In this document: positions 1 through 5,562 of the stretch, piece by piece
How positions within the stretch are numbered: position 1 is the first letter of the stretch
Layout of the letters: each line of letters opens with the position of its first letter
Assembly: GCA_020349865.1 (NCBI GenBank)
Contig: CP070700.1
Location: forward strand, 1,965,750-1,971,789
Source of the DNA: Desulfobacteraceae bacterium
GTDB taxonomy: Bacteria; Desulfobacterota; DSM-4660; Desulfatiglandales; Desulfatiglandaceae
DNA: 6,040 bases
Reading direction: 5' to 3'
The notes under the pieces: model-generated
The model's input: the letters and a program-made list of their open reading frames with translations, nothing else
The model's database searches: none
What the model was told of the DNA's origin: nothing
Made by a program: the position numbers and the translations under genes

Positions 1-2
1 CC

Positions 3-146
3 GGGATCATTCGCCTTGTTAATCTCGCAGCCAGAAAGCAAGGGGTGGTTTGCCTACGTGTAATTGATATGTAAGGGACTGAGCTTCAATCCGGAGCAAT
101 TGTGACTGCAGAGCCTGGACGGCTAAGGATTCGACCACCGGAATGA
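3..146 (+). pseudogene. Interrupted tail of a DUF5615-like PIN-type protein (left end outside window)
   Basis: Reading the third frame from base 3 gives a sensible protein tail (starting GIIRLVNLAARKQG, then VVCLRVIDM), a TAA at 72-74, and then in the same frame a second sensible stretch (GTELQSGAIVTAEPGRLRIR, then PPE) ending at TGA 144-146. The second stretch matches my memory of the C-terminus of DUF5615 PIN-like proteins, which usually end in a small-hydrophobic run, a PGR or similar turn and RIR/RVR. The first stretch fits the segment just before it, so one sense codon, perhaps a tyrosine TAT or TAC, seems to have become TAA. DUF5615 proteins are putative toxins often paired with a DUF433 antitoxin gene, which would lie to the left of the window if present. 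The family call is from recognition alone. A sequencing error at 72-74 would make this an intact gene end. Confidence 0.45.
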
Positions 147-187
147 AGTATAGGCTCTGTCTTTGACATTAGACGGAATTTGAGAAA

Positions 188-225
188 GTGGTTGAAGCTT
201 TTTTCTTTAACCGCTTTTCATTTTT
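188..225 (+). terminator. Intrinsic terminator after the DUF5615-like remnant
   Basis: Bases 188-197 (GTGGTTGAAG) pair with 205-214 (CTTTAACCGC) over ten positions, including two G-U pairs, around a seven-base T-rich loop. TTTT (215-218), CA and TTTTT (221-225) follow. Three A bases before the stem could extend it against the first T bases. The geometry fits a rho-independent terminator on the + strand, placed 42 bases after the TGA of the upstream remnant. Confidence 0.7.
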
Positions 226-280
226 GAGAGAAAGAATGCGTCTTTCAGTAGCTCAAAACGGCCAGTATTAATCAGATTCT

Positions 281-538
281 GTGATGGAATTAGCCGGACA
301 GCCAATGCACCCACCACATAACATCGATGGCATTGATTTCAGCGGAGCTAAGGATGCTAGTAAGAAGATCTGGATAGCGAAAGGTATTGTAAAAGGGGAA
401 ACGCTTTTGATCGAAGATTGCTTCAGGGCAAGAGACTTAACTCACTCAGGAAATGAACTGGACATACGTCTACGTCCTGCGGTCTGCCATTTGAGCTTGC
501 TTAAACCAATGTTTTCGGCCCCTAAAATGACCTTTTAA
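281..538 (+). pseudogene. Truncated DUF429-like fragment
   Basis: The frame opens GTG-ATG at 281/284 and runs 85 codons to TAA at 536-538. Residues about 14-50 (around GIDFSGAKDASKKIWIAKG, then a LLIEDCFRARDL-like stretch) resemble the start of DUF429 proteins, a predicted RNase H-like fold family of roughly 200-270 residues whose first strand carries a conserved GIDFSGA-type motif. After about residue 60 the sequence loses this resemblance and ends in a short unrelated tail, so about two thirds of the expected protein is missing. No Shine-Dalgarno sequence is visible before GTG 281, ATG 284 or ATG 304. Truncation plus the absence of a ribosome site argue for a decayed gene. It could instead be a genuine short protein. 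Downstream sequence up to 640 shows no continuation that I could recognise. Confidence 0.45.
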
Positions 539-644
539 GACGGTATTTCCCCCAAAATGCTACCATTTCCATTTTTATATCAACATGTTAGCGTAGTCTG
601 ACCTCAAAACAGCATCAGAACAGAGAACAACAGAATAAGCCCCC

Positions 645-682
645 TTGACAACTCTCCAAACAAGATTATCTATTGCTATAAG
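645..682 (+). promoter_or_regulatory. Promoter region of the hsp20 pair
   Basis: Two signals are present. TTGACA (645-650), preceded by four C bases, is a perfect sigma-70 -35 box and also resembles the CCCTTGA core of heat-shock sigma-32 -35 boxes. TGCTATAAG (674-682) is a good extended -10 box. The two are 26 bases apart, too far to be one standard promoter, and no strong -10 lies 16-18 bases after TTGACA (TATCTA at 667-672 is poor). The extended -10 alone would start transcription near 689 and give a leader of about 45 bases. Heat-shock control is expected for the family but not proven by these motifs. Confidence 0.4.
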
Positions 683-734
683 TAACGAAAAAGCTATTTG
701 ACACTAATTCTCAAAAGATAAGGAGGTATGAGAT

Positions 735-1199
735 ATGATACTAAGACGAATAACAGATTGGCCAACATCTGGTTGGAGAACTCCCTTTGAGGAACTCGAA
801 CGTATGCGAAGACAAATGGACAGGCTCACTGAAGGTTTGACGGCGAGGCTATTCAGAGAGCCAGCGGCAGGTGTTTTTCCGCTCCTGAATATGACTGAAG
901 ATACTGATAATTATTATGTCCGTGCAGAGCTTCCGGGGATAAAGTCTGATGATCTGGATATATCTGTTACAGGCAACAGCTTATCCATTTCCGGGGAACG
1001 AAAGATACTTCCGGAAGATGAAAACGTAAAATACCACAGGAGAGAAAGAGAAGCGGGGAAATTCAGCAGAATACTGAACCTCCCTACCCAGGTTGACACA
1101 ACGAAGGTAGAAGCCCGCTGTGCAGATGGTATTTTAACGATCACACTGCCCAAGGCAGAATCAGCAAAGCCAAAGCAGATTGCTGTAAAAGCAACTTAA
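735..1199 (+). CDS. Small heat-shock protein, Hsp20/alpha-crystallin family (first of pair)
   Basis: An ATP-independent cytoplasmic holdase that binds unfolding proteins and keeps them refoldable for ATP-driven chaperones. The 154-residue product has an N-terminal arm (about 1-47, rich in Arg and Trp, with a helical FEELERMRRQMDRL-type stretch), an alpha-crystallin domain (about 48-140) and a short tail. Visible hallmarks are the ELPGI loop (65-69), SISGER (84-89), the F-x-R of the dimer strand (110-112), the DGILTITLPK signature (131-140) and an I-x-V C-terminal motif (149-151) that docks on neighbouring subunits. The start is fixed by AAGGAGGT at 720-727, seven bases before ATG 735. It is the first gene of a two-gene unit, with 33 bases to the next start. 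Length and domain order are typical, so the family call is secure. A specific name such as ibpA or hspA is not justified. Confidence 0.95.
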   Translation: MILRRITDWPTSGWRTPFEELERMRRQMDRLTEGLTARLFREPAAGVFPLLNMTEDTDNYYVRAELPGIKSDDLDISVTGNSLSISGERKILPEDENVKYHRREREAGKFSRILNLPTQVDTTKVEARCADGILTITLPKAESAKPKQIAVKAT

Positions 1200-1232
1200 G
1201 TGCGTGAATAATGTTTGAAAGGAGGTTATGTC

Positions 1233-1643
1233 ATGGCAGATACAGAAACCAAAGCATTAAAAGCAAAAGAAAAAAAAGAAATTACAACGCCGGCAGAACA
1301 GATGAAACCTGGATTAACATTTACACCGGCAGTGGATATTTTTGAGACGGATCGTGAAATCACTTTACTGGCTGACATGCCAGGCGTGAAGGCAAAAGAT
1401 TTGAGTATTGACGTTCGTGATGATGTTTTGAGCCTTGCAAGTGAGGTAGATCCACCTGAAGGCCCCAACGAGAACGATGTGTTGAGAGAATACGAAACAG
1501 GCACGTATGTCCGGCAGTTTAACCTTTCAGAGGTGATAGATCAATCCAAGATCGAAGCCGACCTGAAAGATGGTGTCCTGCGACTGACCCTTCCAAAGGT
1601 TGAACCGGCAGCGCCCCGTAAGATAAAGGTTAAGGCTGCATAA
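1233..1643 (+). CDS. Small heat-shock protein, Hsp20/alpha-crystallin family (second of pair)
   Basis: A second alpha-crystallin chaperone of 136 residues. The frame stays open back to TTG 1215, but AAAGGAGGT (1218-1226) sits six bases before ATG 1233, so 1233 is the start. The N-terminal arm (1-30) differs completely from the first Hsp20: it is Lys/Glu-rich, without the Trp/Arg helix. The alpha-crystallin domain spans about 31-122, with DMPGV (48-52), a Y-x-R dimer-strand position (92-94) and DGVLRLTLPK (113-122). The tail carries I-K-V (131-133). The strand that reads SISGER in the first protein reads SLASEV here, and the following loop is rich in Pro and acidic residues. Different arms and loops suggest the two are distinct subunit classes rather than a recent duplication. 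They may form mixed oligomers or divide substrates, which is inference. Confidence 0.94.
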   Translation: MADTETKALKAKEKKEITTPAEQMKPGLTFTPAVDIFETDREITLLADMPGVKAKDLSIDVRDDVLSLASEVDPPEGPNENDVLREYETGTYVRQFNLSEVIDQSKIEADLKDGVLRLTLPKVEPAAPRKIKVKAA

Positions 1644-1660
1644 CTTCACGTTTCAATCAT

Positions 1661-1697
1661 AGGGTGATGGGGTACTTTAAAAAAGCCCCATCACCTT
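1661..1697 (+). terminator. Strong hairpin after the hsp20 pair, terminator-like but without a T-tract
   Basis: GGTGATGGGG (1663-1672) pairs perfectly with CCCCATCACC (1686-1695). The pairing can extend outward by a G-U and an A-U pair and inward, after a two-base bulge, through CTTT/AAAG (1675-1678 with 1682-1685). It lies 18 bases after the second hsp20 stop. The 3' side continues as TTCCCACC, not as a run of T, on either strand. It may be an mRNA 3'-end-protecting hairpin or a weak or Rho-assisted terminator, with the true terminator at 1769-1801. Confidence 0.5.
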
Positions 1698-1711
1698 CCC
1701 ACCTTCCCACC
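1692..1711 (+). repeat. Short tandem repeat, CACCTTCC x 2.5
   Basis: CACCTTCC occurs at 1692-1699 and 1700-1707, followed by CACC (1708-1711). The first copy overlaps the 3' arm of the hairpin above, so the repeat may have arisen by slippage there. Confidence 0.7.
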
Positions 1712-1768
1712 AAGATCTCAGAATTGATGCCCTGCGGGCCTATGATAAAAAAGTTCCTCAAGAAAATG

Positions 1769-1801
1769 ACGGCCGAACTGCATTAGGCCGTTTTACGTTT
1801 T
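1769..1801 (+). terminator. Likely intrinsic terminator of the hsp20 unit
   Basis: ACGGCC (1769-1774) pairs with GGCCGT (1786-1791) around an 11-base loop. The 3' arm runs straight into TTTT (1791-1794), AC and GTTTT (1797-1801). A-rich sequence precedes the stem. The stem is short and the T-tract is broken, so strength is moderate. Confidence 0.5.
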
Positions 1802-1810
1802 AATATCGAA

Positions 1811-1914
1811 TGCCCGCCTGCCATGCAAAGTGCTTAGGGATGCAATAAGAATTGCCGCACTAACATAAAGATTAAGGTACTATGCCAAATATGCCAAAAG
1901 GCATTGCGGGCAGG
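1811..1914. other. Self-complementary intergenic element, candidate structured RNA or mobile-element relict
   Basis: An outer stem can form between TGCCCGC (1811-1817) and GCGGGCA (1906-1912). Alternatively CCTGCC-ATGC (1817-1826) pairs with GCAT (1901-1904) and GGCAGG (1909-1914) across a four-base bulge. Inside lie a hairpin from AGTGC (1829-1833) with GCACT (1857-1861) enclosing GCAAT-AAGA-ATTGC (1842-1855), and a perfect small hairpin ATGCC-AAAA-GGCAT (1891-1904). The second hairpin and the alternative outer stem share bases 1901-1904, so two folds compete. No promoter or terminator clearly belongs to it, and no known RNA family was recognised. Confidence 0.3.
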
Positions 1915-1976
1915 TCGAACAAGGAATTTCCAACCGTAGAAGTTTTTTAAAGGGAATAAAAAATACTGCAATGATC

Positions 1977-2004
1977 TTGACAATTCACAAAACGTGTTTA
2001 TATT
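1977..2004 (+). promoter_or_regulatory. Sigma-70-like promoter of groES-groEL
   Basis: TTGACA (1977-1982) is a perfect -35 box. TATATT (1999-2004) is a good -10 box after a 16-base spacer, with a TG at 1995-1996 just upstream. Transcription would start near 2011, leaving a leader of about 130 bases before groES. The preceding C makes CTTGACA, close to the heat-shock -35 core, but no C-rich heat-shock -10 follows at the right distance. No CIRCE operator for HrcA is present. Confidence 0.6.
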
Positions 2005-2053
2005 TCTACCGAAATATTGTAAGTTATAATAATATCAATAAGTTATGGAATTG

Positions 2054-2080
2054 CTTCGCGGGTTTGTATTATCCCCATTT
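2054..2080 (+). promoter_or_regulatory. Possible sigma-32-like heat-shock promoter of groES
   Basis: CCCCATTT (2073-2080) equals the textbook sigma-32 -10 box. The matching -35 position has CTTCGCG (2054-2060), which shares only the CTT of CTTGAAA. The spacer is 12 bases. If real, transcription would start near 2087 with a leader of about 57 bases. The C-run is also one arm of the leader hairpin at 2072-2099, which is a competing explanation. Confidence 0.25.
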
Positions 2081-2099
2081 GAGCGTTACTCGCCGGGGA
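2072..2099 (+). other. Leader hairpin upstream of groES
   Basis: TCCCC (2072-2076) can pair with GGGGA (2095-2099), with GAG (2081-2083) and CTC (2089-2091) forming an inner stem around a CGTTA loop. It lies inside the transcript made from the 1977-2004 promoter, about 30 bases ahead of the ribosome site. It could stabilise the mRNA or affect translation. It does not cover the Shine-Dalgarno sequence, so it is not an obvious RNA thermometer. Confidence 0.35.
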
Positions 2100-2143
2100 A
2101 AGGTATATTTCGTTAAAATACTAATAGAAGGAGGTTTTGAGAG

Positions 2144-2431
2144 ATGAAAGTGAAACCATTAAACGACAGAGTGCTGGTTCTCAGGATTGGCGAGGAAGAA
2201 CAGACCTCGGGCGGTATCATTATCCCTGATACTGCAAAAGAAAAACCCCAAGAAGGTAAGGTGATTGCTGTAGGAGCTGGAAAGCTGGACGAGAATGGAA
2301 AACGGATCCCCTTAGAGGTTAAAAAGAATGATCGCGTGCTTTTCGGAAAATACTCAGGCAATGAAATCAAGATCGATGGCGTAGAACACTTAATTATGCG
2401 AGAGGATGATATCCTTGGCATCATGGAATAG
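2144..2431 (+). CDS. groES: Co-chaperonin GroES (Hsp10)
   Basis: The lid of the GroEL folding chamber. A ring of seven subunits caps GroEL with ATP bound, closing the cage in which substrate folds in the cytoplasm. The 95-residue length is the family norm. The N-terminal [11 protein letters not shown] strand (4-14), the mobile loop (about 16-32) with the [12 protein letters not shown] stretch that inserts into the GroEL apical domain through the hydrophobic I25-I27, the GKVIAVGAG strand (38-46), the [10 protein letters not shown] segment (63-72) and the final DDILGIME are all in place. AAGGAGGT at 2128-2135 lies eight bases before ATG 2144. It is the first gene of the operon. Its TAG stop is built into the groEL ribosome site, which suggests coupled translation. 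Confidence 0.98.
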   Translation: MKVKPLNDRVLVLRIGEEEQTSGGIIIPDTAKEKPQEGKVIAVGAGKLDENGKRIPLEVKKNDRVLFGKYSGNEIKIDGVEHLIMREDDILGIME

Positions 2432-2436
2432 GAGGT
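2429..2436 (+). promoter_or_regulatory. groEL ribosome binding site overlapping the groES stop codon
   Basis: TAGGAGGT combines the groES stop (TAG, 2429-2431) with a near-perfect Shine-Dalgarno sequence eight bases before ATG 2445. Ribosomes ending groES would sit directly on the groEL start region, which helps explain balanced output of the two partners. Confidence 0.8.
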
Positions 2437-2444
2437 GTTGAGCT

Positions 2445-4067
2445 ATGGCAGGAAAAGAGATTAAATACAGCACAACGGCCAGAGAAAAAATGATGAAAGG
2501 CGTTGACACGTTGGCCAACGCCGTAAGGGTAACGCTCGGGCCAAAGGGCCGCAATGTGCTCATTGAAAAATCATGGGGCTCCCCTAAAATTACCAAAGAT
2601 GGCGTAACTGTGGCCAAAGAGATTGAGCTTGAAGACAAGTTTGAAAACATGGGGGCACAGATGGTAAAAGAGGTGGCTTCCAAGACATCTGATGTGGCAG
2701 GTGATGGCACCACCACGGCAACTTTACTCGCCCAGGCCATTTATCGCGACGGTTCCAAGCTGGTAGCGGCAGGTTCAAATCCCATGTCCATCAAGCGGGG
2801 AATTGATAAGGCCGTAGATCTCGTTGTGGAAAGTTTGAAAAAGTTATCAAAGCCCACGAAAGAAAAGAAAGAGATCGCTCAGGTCGGCACCATTTCCGCG
2901 AACAATGACAGTACAATCGGTGATGTTATTTCCGAGGCCATGGAAAAGGTGGGCAAAGAGGGCGTTATCACCGTAGAAGAAGCCAAGAGCATGGAGACGA
3001 CCCTTGAAATAGTCGAAGGCATGCAATTTGACCGTGGCTACCTGAGTCCCTACTTTGTCACTGACCCGGAAAAAATGGAGTCCCACCTTGAAGAACCCTA
3101 CATCCTCTTACATGAGAAGAAAATCAGTGTCATGAAAGACCTGGTTCCCATACTTGAGCAGATTGCAAAGATGGGCAAACCCCTCTTAATCATTGCAGAA
3201 GATGTGGAAGGTGAAGCCCTTGCCACATTGGTCGTCAACAAGATTCGCGGGACCCTGAGCTGTGCTGCCGTAAAGGCCCCCGGATTCGGGGACAGACGCA
3301 AGGCTATGCTGGAAGACATTGCCATCTTGACAGGCGGCCAGGTGATCAGTGAAGACCTGGGGGTCAAATTGGAAAATATTACCCTGAACGATCTGGGAAC
3401 TGCCAAACGCATCAGTATCGATAAAGACAACACCACCATAGTGGACGGTGGCGGCAGTAGAGACGCCTTAGAAGGCCGTGTCAAACAAATCCGTGCCCAG
3501 GTTGACGAAACAACCAGCGACTATGACCGGGAAAAGCTCCAGGAGCGACTGGCCAAGCTGATTGGCGGCGTTGCCGTCATTAGTGTGGGCGCTGCTACCG
3601 AGACTGAAATGAAGGAGAAAAAGGACCGCGTGGAAGATGCCCTTAACGCCACCCGGGCTGCTGTTGAGGAAGGTATCGTTCCCGGTGGTGGCGTTGCCTT
3701 GATCAGGGCCCTTAAAGGCCTTGAAAAGGCCAAATTACCCGGCGAAGAACAGTTAGGAGTCGACCTTGTAAAGCGCGCCATTGAAGAGCCCGTGCGGCAG
3801 ATTGCCAATAATGCCGGTTTTGAGGGCTCTGTGGTGGTCCAGCGCGTAATAGGAGGCAAAGACAATTTCGGTTTTAATGCAGAAACGGGTGAATATGAAG
3901 ACCTCATGAAGGCCGGGATCATCGATCCCACCAAGGTCACCAGATTTGCCTTGCAAAACGCCGCGTCCGTGGCCGGGCTCCTCATGACCACAGAGGCGAT
4001 GGTGGCAGAGAAACCGGAGAAGAAAAAGCCTGCGGTACCGCAGATGCCACCGGAAGACATGTATTAA
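2445..4067 (+). CDS. groEL: Chaperonin GroEL (Hsp60)
   Basis: The ATP-driven folding chamber: two stacked rings of seven subunits that encapsulate non-native proteins under a GroES lid. The 540-residue chain aligns almost without gaps to the E. coli numbering. Visible landmarks are the LGPKGRN nucleotide loop (31-37), D52 in KDGVTVAKE, the D87-G-T-T-T ATPase motif (87-91), the apical domain (about 191-375, with the hydrophobic peptide-binding face and YLSPYF at 199-204), catalytic D398 in RVEDAL, and the chaperonin signature from AAVEEG to GGG (405-416). All key ATPase residues are present, so it should be active. The C-terminus is unusual: in place of the Gly-Gly-Met repeats it ends in a Lys/Pro-rich run and MPPEDMY. 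It is co-transcribed with groES and ends 19 bases before a strong hairpin. Confidence 0.99.
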   Translation: MAGKEIKYSTTAREKMMKGVDTLANAVRVTLGPKGRNVLIEKSWGSPKITKDGVTVAKEIELEDKFENMGAQMVKEVASKTSDVAGDGTTTATLLAQAIYRDGSKLVAAGSNPMSIKRGIDKAVDLVVESLKKLSKPTKEKKEIAQVGTISANNDSTIGDVISEAMEKVGKEGVITVEEAKSMETTLEIVEGMQFDRGYLSPYFVTDPEKMESHLEEPYILLHEKKISVMKDLVPILEQIAKMGKPLLIIAEDVEGEALATLVVNKIRGTLSCAAVKAPGFGDRRKAMLEDIAILTGGQVISEDLGVKLENITLNDLGTAKRISIDKDNTTIVDGGGSRDALEGRVKQIRAQVDETTSDYDREKLQERLAKLIGGVAVISVGAATETEMKEKKDRVEDALNATRAAVEEGIVPGGGVALIRALKGLEKAKLPGEEQLGVDLVKRAIEEPVRQIANNAGFEGSVVVQRVIGGKDNFGFNAETGEYEDLMKAGIIDPTKVTRFALQNAASVAGLLMTTEAMVAEKPEKKKPAVPQMPPEDMY

Positions 4068-4086
4068 GCACTTCAAGTGAATCCGT

Positions 4087-4117
4087 ATCCCGGGCAGTGC
4101 CATTTCCTGCCCGGGAT
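4087..4117 (+). terminator. Terminator hairpin after groEL
   Basis: ATCCCGGGCAG (4087-4097) pairs perfectly with CTGCCCGGGAT (4107-4117) across a nine-base loop. This is the strongest stem in the window. Only a weak T-containing stretch (TATTGATTAATC) follows. Position and strength fit the end of the groESL transcript. Confidence 0.7.
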
Positions 4118-4153
4118 TATTGATTAATCACCAGAGACCCACCCCTTTTAACC

Positions 4154-4522
4154 GTGAACCAAAAGGCAGACAAAGACGAATTAAGAGCTGAAGTAGATCG
4201 CGGACACTTCGCGAGAGCTGCTTTTTTGGCAAAATCCCTTGGCTTACCCGAAGAAGAGGCACATGATTTCCAATTGAAGGCCTTATGGCAGATGTCTGCA
4301 GTTTACCGTAATGCTCCAGGAACAAAAAGACTTGCCAAGAACTATGGGCTTTCCAAAAATGAAGTCCACGAATTTCTACAAAAGCACGCCATGGAAAAAA
4401 GAAATCAAGGGGATGAGAAAACGCTTGAACCTTGTTATGATCATAGCACTGCAAGGTATCTATCATTTGAAGAATGGCTGGATCAATTGTCGAAGAATTG
4501 GGACAGGATCCCGGTTTCCTGA
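4154..4522 (+). CDS. Small conserved-looking hypothetical protein
   Basis: A 122-residue, largely helical and acidic cytoplasmic protein with no signal peptide or membrane segment. The first half (EVDRGHFARAAFLAKSLGL, then PEEEAHDF) reads as paired amphipathic helices. Residues 56-76 (GTKRLAKNYGLSKNEVHEFL) have the spacing of a helix-turn-helix, which hints at DNA or protein binding but lacks other support. The C-terminus has a RYLSFEEWLDQL helix (101-112) and ends WDRIPVS. I seem to recall similar small proteins in deltaproteobacterial genomes but cannot name a family. The start is uncertain: GTG 4154 is the first usable codon after TGA 4121-4123, and no Shine-Dalgarno sequence precedes it. 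It lies 86 bases after groEL, past that terminator, and 80 bases before the ABC genes, so it probably has its own promoter or reads into the ABC unit. Coding character is good throughout. Confidence 0.7.
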   Translation: MNQKADKDELRAEVDRGHFARAAFLAKSLGLPEEEAHDFQLKALWQMSAVYRNAPGTKRLAKNYGLSKNEVHEFLQKHAMEKRNQGDEKTLEPCYDHSTARYLSFEEWLDQLSKNWDRIPVS

Positions 4523-4602
4523 TTCATCTTTGAGAGCATACCTCCCTTTATGGCAAAATAATTGGACAGCTGCAAAACGTAAATCAAGACGGGGACTTGT
4601 TT

Positions 4603-5562
4603 ATGATAGAAGTAAATCATCTAAGAAAAGTTTTCGGGCAGAATGTAGCGGTTGACGACATCTCCTTTGGCGTTATGAGGGGAGAGGTTCTCGGTTTCCT
4701 GGGGCCCAATGCGGCGGGAAAATCAACGACCATGAGAATGATCAGTGGATTTCTTCCCCCCACTTCAGGCACTGCTGTTATTGGGGGCGACGACATTATC
4801 AATGCCTCCTTAGCGGCACGGGAAAAAATCGGTTATCTCCCTGAAAATGCACCGGCCTACCCTGAAATGACGGTAATTGGATTTCTTGATTTTATTGCTG
4901 ATATACGAGGCTTTTCAGGTCGTGAAAAGACACAAAGGATCGAAGACACACTTGATAAATGTTTTCTTACAGATGTACGTTTCCAGACTATCAATACTCT
5001 TTCAAAGGGGTTCAAACAGCGGGTTTGCTTTGCCCAGAGTATCCTTCATGATCCTGAATACCTGATTATGGACGAACCCACCGACGGCCTTGACCCCAAC
5101 CAGAAACATGAAGTAAGAGCCATGATCCGGGAGATGGCAAAAGAAAAAACAATCATCCTCTCCACTCACATCTTAGAGGAGGTAGATACCGTCTGCACTC
5201 GGGTAATTATCATTTCTGACGGTAAGATTGTGGCCGACGACACCCCGGAGGGACTTAAGGCCAGATCCCCGGTTCATGGAGCTGTCTGTTTTACTGTTAA
5301 AAGCCCTCTTGGTGAAGATATAGTGCAGGATCTTGAGCATCTTCCTGATGTAAGATCTGTGGAGACGCTCTCCGATACTGGAGACGGCACGGCAGTCGTG
5401 CGCATCTACCATGCTGACACCTTAAAGCCGCCTGTGGACAGGGTCATGCGTTACTTCCTTGAAAACAACGTTGCAGTACAATCCTTTCTTGTGGAAAAGG
5501 GGCGTCTGGATGACGTATTTCGCATGATCACAACATCAGATTCGGGAGATACGGAAAGATGA
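4603..5562 (+). CDS. ABC transporter ATP-binding protein, GldA-like (ABC-2 exporter type)
   Basis: The cytoplasmic ATPase of an export-type ABC transporter, which powers the permease encoded next. In the 319-residue product the Walker A is GPNAAGKST (34-42). Walker B is YLIMDEPTDGLDP (153-165), with E158 as the likely catalytic base and GLDP as the D-loop. The switch histidine is H189 in LSTHILEE. The ABC signature is LSKGFKQR (133-140) instead of LSGGQ, as is common in GldA-type ATPases. The usual Q-loop region reads IGYLPEN (77-82), with Glu in the Gln position. Residues about 225-319 form a C-terminal domain of the DUF4162 kind. ATG 4603 is preferred over TTG 4597 because GGGG (4591-4594) lies eight bases upstream. 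Its TGA overlaps the ATG of the permease. The transported substrate is unknown, and gliding motility should not be assumed. Confidence 0.93.
   Translation: MIEVNHLRKVFGQNVAVDDISFGVMRGEVLGFLGPNAAGKSTTMRMISGFLPPTSGTAVIGGDDIINASLAAREKIGYLPENAPAYPEMTVIGFLDFIADIRGFSGREKTQRIEDTLDKCFLTDVRFQTINTLSKGFKQRVCFAQSILHDPEYLIMDEPTDGLDPNQKHEVRAMIREMAKEKTIILSTHILEEVDTVCTRVIIISDGKIVADDTPEGLKARSPVHGAVCFTVKSPLGEDIVQDLEHLPDVRSVETLSDTGDGTAVVRIYHADTLKPPVDRVMRYFLENNVAVQSFLVEKGRLDDVFRMITTSDSGDTER

Larger units (their letters stand above)
1644..2143. other. Non-coding region between the hsp20 pair and groES
   Basis: This 500-base gap has no supportable gene on either strand. In order it holds a strong hairpin (1661-1697), an 8-base tandem repeat (1692-1711), an intrinsic terminator (1769-1801), a self-complementary element (1811-1914), a T-run at 1943-1948 with no clear stem before it, an AT-rich stretch with a sigma-70-like promoter (1977-2004), a repeated AAGTTAT (2021-2027 and 2040-2046), a leader hairpin (2072-2099) and the groES ribosome site AAGGAGGT (2128-2135). 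Confidence 0.7.

Noticed and set aside
121..146. TTCGA-containing stretch resembling a tRNA T-arm
   Set aside because: The flanking bases do not form a T-stem and no anticodon or acceptor stem is present. The stretch is better explained as the end of the DUF5615-like reading frame.
109..159. 8-bp inverted repeat CAGAGCCT / AGGCTCTG
   Set aside because: The 35-base loop lies mostly inside coding sequence and no T-run follows. The real terminator is at 188-225.
698..720. TTGACA at 698-703 as a promoter for the first hsp20
   Set aside because: A -10 at the normal distance would fall on the Shine-Dalgarno sequence and leave almost no leader, and no TATAAT-like box is there.
683..734. RNA thermometer (ROSE or FourU type) in the hsp20 leader
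   Set aside because: No run of U or UYGCU sequence can pair with the AAGGAGGT ribosome site. Only a weak TTTGA/TCAAA pairing is possible, and it leaves the site open.
1681..1803. Open frame with protein-like character (contains ALRAYDKKVPQENDGR)
   Set aside because: It has no start codon, is only about 40 codons, overlaps a hairpin and a terminator, and matches no family that I recognise. It could be a gene relict but cannot be supported.
1827..1864. CIRCE-like operator suggested by AGTGC and GCACT near groES
   Set aside because: The half-sites are in flipped order relative to TTAGCACTC-N9-GAGTGCTAA and are 23 bases apart, so they form a hairpin but not a CIRCE element.
3521..4060. Long open frame of 179 codons on the minus strand opposite groEL
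   Set aside because: It lies entirely inside the groEL coding sequence, has a Ser/Pro/Ala-rich shadow composition, and shows no ribosome site or family resemblance. The other minus-strand frames under groEL, hsp20 and the ABC genes are the same kind of artefact.
4311..4655. Second + strand frame overlapping the 4154 gene and the ABC ATPase start
   Set aside because: It is out of frame with two better-supported genes, has a basic low-complexity composition and no ribosome site.
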